Shown: piece after piece, positions 1-5,558 of the stretch
Numbering within the stretch: the first letter of the stretch is position 1
Layout: every line of letters begins with the position of its first letter
Origin: Thermoplasmata archaeon
GTDB lineage: Archaea > Thermoplasmatota > Thermoplasmata > Thermoplasmatales > Thermoplasmataceae
Assembly (NCBI GenBank): GCA_021795055.1
Contig: JAJYPW010000038.1
Location: 1 to 8,114, forward strand
Direction: 5' to 3'
Length of the DNA: 8,114 nucleotides
Notes under the pieces: model-generated
Told to the model about the DNA's origin: nothing
Seen by the model: only the letters and a program-made list of their open reading frames with translations
Database searches by the model: none
Program-made: the position numbers and the translations under genes

Positions 1-984
1 GCCTCCCCCCTGCGCTTTGGTGTCCGCAACCAGCGTATGGGATTGCGTGAACCCCCTTGACTCTGCAAGCACCTTGAATCCCAGGGAATGAAGCTCCTGG
101 GCAAGTGCCTGTGCATTTGCGATTATGTCGGACGCATATTTTTTCCCGAATTCCATGTGCTCTGCCAGCGCAACGCCAACCGCAGCCATAGTGTTCAGGT
201 GGTGGTTGCTGATCGTACCGGGAAATACCCCTCTCTGGACGCTCTTCCAGGTTTCATCGCCTGTGTTGCCGAGTATGAGTCCATGCTGCGGACCCGGCAG
301 CGTCTTATGCGTGCTCCCGGTCATCACATCTGCCCCCTCATGCAGCGGATCCTGGAACCTCCCGCCGGCTATCAGGCCAATGACGTGCGCCGCGTCATAC
401 CAGACCCTGCACTGCGCCTCGCTGAATGCGTCTGCCAGATCTTTCAGCGGTACAGGAAAGAGGAAGACCGACTGCCCGAAAAGTGCCACTTTGGGTTTTC
501 TTTCCCTGATCAGGCGTGCAGCCCCATCCGGATCGATGCTCATGGTTTCCGGATCGAAAGGATAATTTTCGGTCAAGAGCCCCCTGAACCCCACGGCGCC
601 AAACTGGGCTGCGCTTATATGCCCTCCCCCGGAAAGGGATGGGACGGTTACGAGATCTCCCGGGGAGGTAAGTCCGTAAATCACCCCCATGTTTGCCACT
701 GTTCCGGAAATAGGCCTGGGATCGGCCTGAGGGACGCCGAAGAGTTTCTTTGCAAGTTCTATTACGAAGTCTTCAAGTTCATCTACAACCTGGTTCCCCT
801 GGTAATAACGCTTGTGGGGGAGCCCTTCGGCGTATCTGAATCCGAAATCGGTGAGCAACATCTCCATGGCGAGAGGGCTCATTATGTTTTCAGAAGCAAT
901 GAGCGGGATGCTTTCCTGGAAGAGCCTGTTATGCCTTATGGCCATTTCCCTTATCTTCAGAACGCTGTCCCTGTTACCTGACAT
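1..984 (-). CDS. glyA: Serine hydroxymethyltransferase, C-terminus cut by window edge
   Basis: Cytoplasmic PLP enzyme that interconverts serine and glycine while passing a one-carbon unit to a folate-type (tetrahydropterin) carrier. The reverse strand reads open for 328 codons from ATG at 984 to the left edge; bacterial SHMTs have about 415-430 residues, so roughly 100 are missing. Family signatures in order: LIASEN (28-33), YAEGLPHKRYYQGN (51-64, the substrate-contact segment), SGGGHIS (118-124), YDAAHVIGL (196-204, with D197 and H200 for PLP ring contact and stacking) and STHKTLPGPQHG (224-235), where K227 is the predicted Schiff-base lysine. All key residues are intact. The start is supported by an in-register N-terminus (MSGNRDSVLK...) and a TATA-like box 22-27 bases upstream, implying a leaderless or nearly leaderless message. 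It lies 84 bases behind kptA on the same strand, so read-through is possible. The pterin cofactor cannot be told from sequence. Confidence 0.95.
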   Translation of the reverse strand, partial: MSGNRDSVLKIREMAIRHNRLFQESIPLIASENIMSPLAMEMLLTDFGFRYAEGLPHKRYYQGNQVVDELEDFVIELAKKLFGVPQADPRPISGTVANMGVIYGLTSPGDLVTVPSLSGGGHISAAQFGAVGFRGLLTENYPFDPETMSIDPDGAARLIRERKPKVALFGQSVFLFPVPLKDLADAFSEAQCRVWYDAAHVIGLIAGGRFQDPLHEGADVMTGSTHKTLPGPQHGLILGNTGDETWKSVQRGVFPGTISNHHLNTMAAVGVALAEHMEFGKKYASDIIANAQALAQELHSLGFKVLAESRGFTQSHTLVADTKAQGGG

Positions 985-1004
985 TCTTGAGAATCCCCGC
1001 GGAT

Positions 1005-1012
1005 TATATCTA
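1005..1012 (-). promoter_or_regulatory. TATA box of glyA
   Basis: Reverse strand reads TAGATATA here, centred about 24 bases before the glyA ATG at 984. Archaeal TATA boxes sit about 26 bases before the transcription start, so the transcript would begin at or beside the start codon. Inferred from spacing and composition only. Confidence 0.5.
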
Positions 1013-1030
1013 CATTTGTCAGGGCATTGT

Positions 1031-1046
1031 TTTGCACTGCTGCAAA
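1031..1046. other. Small perfect hairpin between kptA and glyA
   Basis: TTTGCA and TGCAAA are separated by CTGC, giving a 6-bp stem with a 4-base loop. It lies 22 bases past the kptA stop and about 19 bases upstream of the glyA TATA box. On the minus strand it follows a short T run (1053-1057). It could help end the prs-kptA transcript or be a protein-binding site for glyA; it could also be chance. Confidence 0.3.
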
Positions 1047-1068
1047 TACAGGAAAAACCGGGATAAGG

Positions 1069-1812
1069 TTACTGTTCCTCTGTATTCGCCTGGTTCCTTC
1101 TTTCAGCCTTTTTCCTTACCCGGTCAATGTCTTCGCTCTCTTCAGGCGCGACTTCCACTTTCTCCCCCGGAGCTTCCATGAAGCACGCCGGCGGGACCCG
1201 TGTGACCAGGAATATGTCTTCTGTCGCCCTGTAGACCTGGTTTCCCTCCCCTATGAGCTTGCCGGTGTCAATCTCCACAATCGTGGGGGTGTCCACATGG
1301 TAAAGTCCCGATACGTAGGCCTGCCTGTAGGTTTTGGAGAGATGAACCCATGACTTGTCGGAAGGATTTATGCCAGTTTCCCTGATCAATTCCAGTTCCT
1401 CCGGAGTGGTCTGGTAATAAAGTTTTTCCGGGATGGAGTCGGTGGGAAGATCGTCCAGTTGAACCGGTATGCTCTGGCCATATCGAGCCCTGATTTCATG
1501 ATTCCCGTTAACCTGGTACCTCTCCCTTGGATCGGTGAGGACAAGTCCCTCGATGTGCCTTGGCGTAAGCCATTTGAAATGCCTAGTCTGGATCCTTATG
1601 GCAGGTATGATGATGGAAATCCTCACCCAACCATGGTCATCAAGCTGCACTCCGTACCTTTCTGGGAAATGCCTGAGCATTCCGGCAAGTATCTTGCTTA
1701 GAACGTTGATTTCTTCCTCGCTCATCAAAAGCTTCGACTGCTCCCCACAGGTTGGGCATATCTCTCCCCTGAACGGCCCATGCATGTAGCACTCTCTCAG
1801 TTCATTAGTCAT
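1069..1812 (-). CDS. kptA: RNA 2'-phosphotransferase, Tpt1/KptA family, with N-terminal zinc finger
   Basis: The Tpt1/KptA family removes an internal 2'-phosphate from RNA with NAD+, releasing ADP-ribose 1'',2''-cyclic phosphate and nicotinamide. In archaea the natural substrate is uncertain. The 247-residue protein begins with a C8-x2-H11-x7-C19-x2-C22 zinc-finger-like module, which supports the ATG at 1812. The N-lobe follows: LSKILAGMLRH (38-48, with the R47-H48 pair) and GWVRI (61-65). HEIRARYGQS (105-114) carries the RNA-phosphate arginine. The ADP-ribosyltransferase-like lobe holds LYYQTT (131-136), WVHLSKTY (155-162), SGLYHVD (168-174) and VPPACF (206-211). The tail (213-247) is charged, first acidic then basic, and probably disordered. 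Several NAD-pocket positions differ from the usual GHS, HGT and GRR patterns as I recall them (see finding). The start codon overlaps the prs stop as ATGA, so the two are almost certainly co-transcribed and translationally coupled. Family is clear; activity is less certain. Confidence 0.88.
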   Translation of the reverse strand: MTNELRECYMHGPFRGEICPTCGEQSKLLMSEEEINVLSKILAGMLRHFPERYGVQLDDHGWVRISIIIPAIRIQTRHFKWLTPRHIEGLVLTDPRERYQVNGNHEIRARYGQSIPVQLDDLPTDSIPEKLYYQTTPEELELIRETGINPSDKSWVHLSKTYRQAYVSGLYHVDTPTIVEIDTGKLIGEGNQVYRATEDIFLVTRVPPACFMEAPGEKVEVAPEESEDIDRVRKKAERRNQANTEEQ

Positions 1813-2669
1813 TCCAATTCCTCCAGGATGTTACTGGTTATTGTTTCCGAGACATCTATTTTGCTGTATGGCGTCATGATTGTATTGGAGACCGCAAGAT
1901 CTGACACGGACTTCAATATCCTCTCTGCGGACTGGTTAATGAACAGCCCGTGCACTGCAGCGACCGAAACCCGGGACATGCCCTCGGACAGCAGGATCTG
2001 TGAAGCTGTGATTATGGTTCCTCCGGATGAGATGATGTCGTCGACAAGCACCGCCCTCTTACCCCTGAGTTCAACTCCGGGGTGATCTATCGAAACATGC
2101 GTGTCGTCAATCCTCTTCTTTTCAAGGCTCAGCGACCTGCAGCCTATGATGCTTGCTATGGCGTCCGCGCGGTCCCTTCCTCCATCATCGGGAGAGATGA
2201 CGTAGTCCACCTTCAGTTTCGAGATATATTCTGCAAACGGGCCGGAGACCCTGATGTTGTGTACCCTGTTCTTGAAGGGCGCAATGGCACCCTCGTCGTG
2301 TACCTCCACGCAGAAGATGGAACTGGCATATTCGAGAATGGCCCTCTCCACCACCGATGACGAGATTGGTTCTCCTGGGAGGTATCTCATGTGCTGCCTT
2401 GCGTATCCAAAGTATGGCAGGACAGCAATGATCTTCTCGGGATGTCTTCCCTGCGCGGCCTCTAGCAGCAGCAGCGTTTCGATGAAATCCCGGTCACCTA
2501 TGGTACCGCCTACCAGGATGACGGTTTCTCCCTTCAGTTCGCTTTCAATCCTGACGTAAAGCTCGCCGTCCGGAAACCTTTTCCTGGAAACCACTGAATG
2601 ATCGCACCCGATCCTCTGCGCAATGAGCTTTCCCAGCGATTCGGCTGTAGAAGAGGACACTACAATCAT
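1809..2669 (-). CDS. prs: Ribose-phosphate pyrophosphokinase (PRPP synthase), short archaeal type
   Basis: Makes 5-phosphoribosyl 1-pyrophosphate from ribose 5-phosphate and ATP, feeding purine, pyrimidine, histidine, tryptophan and NAD synthesis in the cytoplasm. The 286 residues are shorter than the roughly 310-320 of bacterial enzymes, as expected for archaeal forms. Visible motifs: RFPDGELYVRI (31-41, N-terminal fold), PYFGYARQ (85-92, with R91-Q92 at the ATP site), VEVHDEGAIAPF (121-132, H124-D125, the catalytic metal/ATP histidine region), SPDDGGRDRA (159-168, the pyrophosphate loop), LEKKRIDDTHV (182-192, the flexible catalytic loop with K184) and VLVDDIISSGGT (207-218, the ribose-5-phosphate/PRPP-binding loop). 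Nothing essential is missing. The start follows a TATA-like box by about 31 bases. It leads a two-gene unit with kptA through a 4-base overlap; the hydratase gene ends 45 bases upstream, so a separate promoter is plausible. Confidence 0.96.
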   Translation of the reverse strand: MIVVSSSTAESLGKLIAQRIGCDHSVVSRKRFPDGELYVRIESELKGETVILVGGTIGDRDFIETLLLLEAAQGRHPEKIIAVLPYFGYARQHMRYLPGEPISSSVVERAILEYASSIFCVEVHDEGAIAPFKNRVHNIRVSGPFAEYISKLKVDYVISPDDGGRDRADAIASIIGCRSLSLEKKRIDDTHVSIDHPGVELRGKRAVLVDDIISSGGTIITASQILLSEGMSRVSVAAVHGLFINQSAERILKSVSDLAVSNTIMTPYSKIDVSETITSNILEELE

Positions 2670-2695
2670 TTGAATTCCGCTGGGTATTTTGAAGA

Positions 2696-2705
2696 CATTA
2701 AAAAG
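2696..2705 (-). promoter_or_regulatory. Probable TATA box of prs-kptA
   Basis: Reverse strand reads CTTTTTAATG, centred about 31 bases before the prs ATG. This predicts a leader of only about five bases. Its T5 run also lies about ten bases past the stop of the upstream hydratase gene and might double as a weak archaeal terminator. Confidence 0.4.
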
Positions 2706-2714
2706 TGATCCCTT

Positions 2715-3461
2715 CTATTTTTTGAGAAATTTTTCCATCCTCGCCTTGACCTCACGGTTGGTCGCCAGATATATGAAATCCCTCTCCTCCTGGTCAAATG
2801 AAGTCTGCCATGATCCGAGCGAAGCTGCGATTATGGTCTTTTTTATCCGTTTCACAGTTTCGCGGTTGTATGATGCTATCAACCTGGCTGTTTCCAGTGC
2901 CTCCTGAAGCACATCGCCCTTTGCGATGACGTCAACCAGCCCGAGCTTAATGGCTTCCTCTGCGCTTATCTTTTTCCCGGTCATGGACAGCAGGGAAGCC
3001 TTTCCCCTTCCTACAAGAAATGGAAGGAACACATTCCCTCCCGCGCCCGCGTTTATACCTATGGCAACCTCCGGCTGGCCAAGGACTGCATCAGATGATG
3101 CGATGCGTATGTCCGCCGCTTCCGACAGCTCCAGCCCTCCTCCCAGGGAATAACCCTTCAGGGCGAAGATTACGGGAAATTCGGCATTCAGCATCCCCTC
3201 GACTGCCTTTCTCATCGCCCGCCTGAATTCTGTCGCGGTTTCCCTGTCCATTGCATGCAGGTCGTTGATGTCCGCCCCAACGGAAAAATTACTGCCTTTC
3301 GCTGCGACGATGAGGACCCTTGCTTCGCCGGCTGAACTCAGGGAATCGAGGAAATCCCCAAATAACCTCACCATTTCAATGTTGAGGGCGTTCATTTTCT
3401 CAGGCCTGTTCAGTTCGATAATAGCGATATTTTCCTCCATTCTCAAAAGCACGCTTTCCAT
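2715..3461 (-). CDS. Enoyl-CoA hydratase/isomerase (crotonase) family protein
   Basis: Crotonase-fold enzyme, 248 residues, close to the usual family length of about 255-260. The likely reaction is reversible hydration of a 2-enoyl-CoA. LNRPEKMNALN (17-27) is the standard N-terminal strand. NFSVGADI (58-65) and YSLGGGLEL (104-112) form the CoA thioester oxyanion hole through backbone amides. E111 (GGGLEL) and E131 (LGQPEVAIG) sit where the two catalytic glutamates of hydratases lie, so true hydratase activity is favoured over an isomerase or ligase-like role. The segment after GAGG reads NVFLPFLVG where many hydratases have TQRLPRLVG, a modest deviation that may affect substrate choice. The substrate cannot be read from context: the neighbours are prs and the divergent xerA, not beta-oxidation genes. 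GAGGTG lies two bases before the ATG and could act as a Shine-Dalgarno site. A start at residue 8 would lose the first beta strand and is less likely. Confidence 0.9.
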   Translation of the reverse strand: MESVLLRMEENIAIIELNRPEKMNALNIEMVRLFGDFLDSLSSAGEARVLIVAAKGSNFSVGADINDLHAMDRETATEFRRAMRKAVEGMLNAEFPVIFALKGYSLGGGLELSEAADIRIASSDAVLGQPEVAIGINAGAGGNVFLPFLVGRGKASLLSMTGKKISAEEAIKLGLVDVIAKGDVLQEALETARLIASYNRETVKRIKKTIIAASLGSWQTSFDQEERDFIYLATNREVKARMEKFLKK

Positions 3462-3463
3462 GG

Positions 3464-3469
3464 CACCTC
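3464..3469 (-). promoter_or_regulatory. Ribosome-binding site candidate for the crotonase-family gene
   Basis: Reverse strand reads GAGGTG two bases before the ATG at 3461, complementary to the archaeal 16S 3' tail (CACCTCC). It is one of few Shine-Dalgarno-like sites here, and the spacing is short. With the TATA box at 3490-3499 the predicted leader is about seven bases, so this site would lie at the very 5' end of the message. Confidence 0.35.
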
Positions 3470-3489
3470 AATACGCGATGCGTGAAACC

Positions 3490-3499
3490 GTTAAAATAG
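3490..3499 (-). promoter_or_regulatory. Probable TATA box of the crotonase-family gene
   Basis: Reverse strand reads CTATTTTAAC, centred about 33 bases before the ATG at 3461. It is five bases from the opposing xerA TATA box, so the two promoters are back to back within a 72-base gap and may compete or share regulation. Confidence 0.45.
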
Positions 3500-3504
3500 G
3501 AATG

Positions 3505-3512
3505 TTTATGTG
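3505..3512 (+). promoter_or_regulatory. Probable TATA box of xerA
   Basis: TTTATGTG is centred about 26 bases before the ATG at 3534, the exact archaeal distance for a transcript starting on the start codon. This box overlaps the upstream in-frame ATG at 3510, which argues against that ATG as the start. Confidence 0.5.
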
Positions 3513-3533
3513 CATGCTTTGTCTGACATCTGT

Positions 3534-4391
3534 ATGCCAGAATCCGGCAACGCGGATGCCGAAATCGAGAAGTTCAAATCATGGATGATCGGGGAAAGAA
3601 AGAGCAGGCACACGGTCAAGGAGTATTCCTTCCTGGTGAAGCATTTCCTGGCGTTCCTGAACGTTGATCCGCATGAGATAGGAAAAGAGGAGATTGAGAA
3701 CTACAAGAAATTCACTGCCACGGTAAAGGGGTATTCCAGGAACAGCCAGTACCTGGCAATAAAGGCCATCAAACTTTATTTCCGTTACAGGGGGATTGCC
3801 CCTCCCGCGAACCTCAATCCACCTGTCAGATCAAAGAAGCTCCCGAACTACCTGAACGAAGCCGAAACGAGGGGATTGATCATCGCCGGAAAAGCCCATC
3901 CAAAGTTCATTCCGATTATAATGACCCTGGCATATACGGGTATCCGGGTGGGCGAACTCTGTTCGCTTGATCTGAAGGACGTGGACCTTGAAGAGAACAC
4001 GATCAGGATAAGGGGAGGAAAGGGGGACAAGGACAGGATCGTGATAATGAGCAGGGAATGCTCGGCATCCATAAGGGAATATATCGACGCAGTCAGAAAG
4101 TCTGCGAACTCAACCGCCGCACTCTTCGTGAGTTCAAGGGGAACAAGATATGATCCATCCACCATTGAACGAATCGTCAGGCGGATCAGGGAGGAGGCAG
4201 GCATCGCGAAAAAGGTCACGCCCCACGTCCTGAGGCATACTTTCGCAACTTCCCTCCTGAGGAATGGCGGGGACATAAGGTTCATCCAGCAGATACTCGG
4301 TCACGCTTCCGTAGCGACCACGCAGATCTACACCCACGTAGATGACGGCATGCTGAAGGACATGTACCTGAAGTACCAGCCGAGGTATTAG
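3534..4391 (+). CDS. xerA: Tyrosine recombinase XerA
   Basis: Site-specific recombinase expected to resolve chromosome dimers at a dif site; archaea use a single XerA where most bacteria use XerC and XerD. It has 285 residues. The N-terminal SAM-like core-binding domain (about 8-90) includes the conserved SRHTVKEY (24-31). The catalytic domain holds the full set: R138 in TGIRVGEL, K163 in GGKGDKDR, H231 and R234 in HVLRHTFA, H257 in LGHASVATTQ and nucleophile Y266 in IYTHV. So it should be active. The ATG at 3534 is chosen over the in-frame ATG at 3510 because a TATA box lies 26 bases before it; the longer form adds only eight residues. It is alone on the plus strand, with no integrase-type attachment sites, phage genes or tRNA nearby, so a housekeeping role is favoured over a mobile element. 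Its TAG stop overlaps the stop of the convergent prenyl synthase gene. Confidence 0.93.
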   Translation: MPESGNADAEIEKFKSWMIGERKSRHTVKEYSFLVKHFLAFLNVDPHEIGKEEIENYKKFTATVKGYSRNSQYLAIKAIKLYFRYRGIAPPANLNPPVRSKKLPNYLNEAETRGLIIAGKAHPKFIPIIMTLAYTGIRVGELCSLDLKDVDLEENTIRIRGGKGDKDRIVIMSRECSASIREYIDAVRKSANSTAALFVSSRGTRYDPSTIERIVRRIREEAGIAKKVTPHVLRHTFATSLLRNGGDIRFIQQILGHASVATTQIYTHVDDGMLKDMYLKYQPRY

Positions 4392-5455
4392 GAATCCCTG
4401 GAAATCAGGTAATCTGAAAATTCCCCTATCACGGATTTTATTTCCTCATTTCCATGGACCTTGCCCAGGTATTTCTTTGCCCTTTCCACGAACCTGTCGG
4501 CCAGCTTCTTCGAGTAGTCGAGCGATCCGGTGTCAATCATTATCTTCTTTACCCTATCGAATTCAGCGTCAGTAACTGATCCTGACCTGATGGAGCGCCT
4601 GATAAAATCTGCCTGTTCGTCCGATCCGAATTCAATGGCCTTCAGGACAAGCATTGTCTTCTTGCCCTCGTTTATGTCGCTCTTTATGGATTTCCCTGTT
4701 TTCTTCTCATCCCCAAAAACACCCAGGATGTCGTCATGCAGCTGGAATGCCACGCCAAGTAGGTTTCCAAAGTGGCTCAGGTCATTCAGTTTTTCGCTGG
4801 TTCCGCTGATTGCGGCACCCAGCATTAAGGGCCCTTCAATGGTATACCTTGCAGTTTTCCATAGATGCAGCTTTATAAGATCTGGTTCGGAAAAGCTGTC
4901 GTTCTCCGCGGAGAAAACATCTATCAGCTGACCATGCCCGGTCATCTCGAAAATGCTGCAAAGTTCCTTTTCTCCCTTCAGAGCGATTTCCGGCAGCAAT
5001 CCTGAAGAGATGATTGCTTCATGGCTGTAGCTGTCGGCGAGATCGGATGCTATTATACCCAGGTTCTCTGAAATCCTTTTTTTGGAAGGATCACCCCTGA
5101 AGTACTTGTCCTGCACCTCAATGTGAAAACTGGGAAAGCCGCGGCGATATGGGCTCTGGTCCATTATATCATCCTGTATGATGAAGTATGACTGGGAAAT
5201 CTCGATGGAAAGCGAAGCGCGGACCACCGACCTGTCATGGTGCTTGAACAGATCGTGCCCCAACAGCACGAGGATGGGGCGTACCCTCTTGCCTCCCCTC
5301 AGGCTGTATTCCCTTATCATGGAAGAAATTTCACGTACCAGGCTATCCCTGGACTGGTTGACCTTTTCCGTCAGGAATTCCTCCAGTGATGTGTTTATCT
5401 CATTTTTCAGGCCGTCTATGTGATCTTTCCATGAGGTCATGTTTGCATGGGGCAT
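4388..5455 (-). CDS. Polyprenyl (geranylgeranyl/farnesyl) diphosphate synthase
   Basis: All-trans prenyltransferase that condenses isopentenyl diphosphate onto allylic diphosphates; in this setting it probably supplies the C20 chains of ether lipids. It has 355 residues with the whole IspA/IspB fold: GGKRVRP (54-60), first aspartate-rich motif DDIMD (95-99), GHGQLID (173-179), KTARYT (200-205), second aspartate-rich motif DDILG at 241-245 within FQLHDDILGVFGD, then KTGKS and a KSDINEGKKT stretch. DDILG, rather than DDILD, is common in archaeal GGPP synthases. Residues -5 and -4 before the first aspartate are Y90-F91, so farnesyl or mixed products are possible (see finding). An ATG at 5440 (residue 6) is an alternative start: a TATA-like box at 5469-5476 is too close for the ATG at 5455 but well placed for 5440. 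A second A/T-rich box at 5503-5515 would suit 5455. Its 3' end overlaps the stop of convergent xerA. Confidence 0.92.
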   Translation of the reverse strand: MPHANMTSWKDHIDGLKNEINTSLEEFLTEKVNQSRDSLVREISSMIREYSLRGGKRVRPILVLLGHDLFKHHDRSVVRASLSIEISQSYFIIQDDIMDQSPYRRGFPSFHIEVQDKYFRGDPSKKRISENLGIIASDLADSYSHEAIISSGLLPEIALKGEKELCSIFEMTGHGQLIDVFSAENDSFSEPDLIKLHLWKTARYTIEGPLMLGAAISGTSEKLNDLSHFGNLLGVAFQLHDDILGVFGDEKKTGKSIKSDINEGKKTMLVLKAIEFGSDEQADFIRRSIRSGSVTDAEFDRVKKIMIDTGSLDYSKKLADRFVERAKKYLGKVHGNEEIKSVIGEFSDYLISRDS

Positions 5456-5558
5456 ATCATTCTGGCTCTATTAAATCTTCCAACAGCCGGTACCGGGTGA
5501 CTCTTTTAATATTAACTTATGGACATGTTTCCCGGGAGTGCCGGATGGTCTGCCTAGA
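5456..5558. promoter_or_regulatory. Promoter region of the prenyl synthase gene, with palindrome
   Basis: This 103-base gap holds two minus-strand TATA-like boxes, ATTTAATA (5469-5476) and TTAATATTAAAAG (5503-5515). Between them is the perfect palindrome CCGGTACCGG (5487-5496). The box at 5503-5515 would start transcription near 5483, beside the palindrome, leaving a leader of about 28 bases to the ATG at 5455. No clear T-run terminator follows the upstream membrane-protein gene. Confidence 0.35.

Noticed and set aside
88..981. Plus-strand open frame of 297 codons
   Set aside because: It lies opposite glyA, whose reverse-strand reading carries unmistakable SHMT motifs; the plus-strand translation has no recognisable domain and odd composition.
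3848..4285. Minus-strand open frame of 145 codons inside xerA
   Set aside because: The plus strand encodes the complete catalytic core of the recombinase; the reverse frame shows no family features and no promoter.
3534..4391. XerA as the integrase of an integrated virus or plasmid
   Set aside because: No tRNA, attachment repeats, viral genes or composition shift nearby, and single-copy XerA is a normal archaeal chromosome gene.
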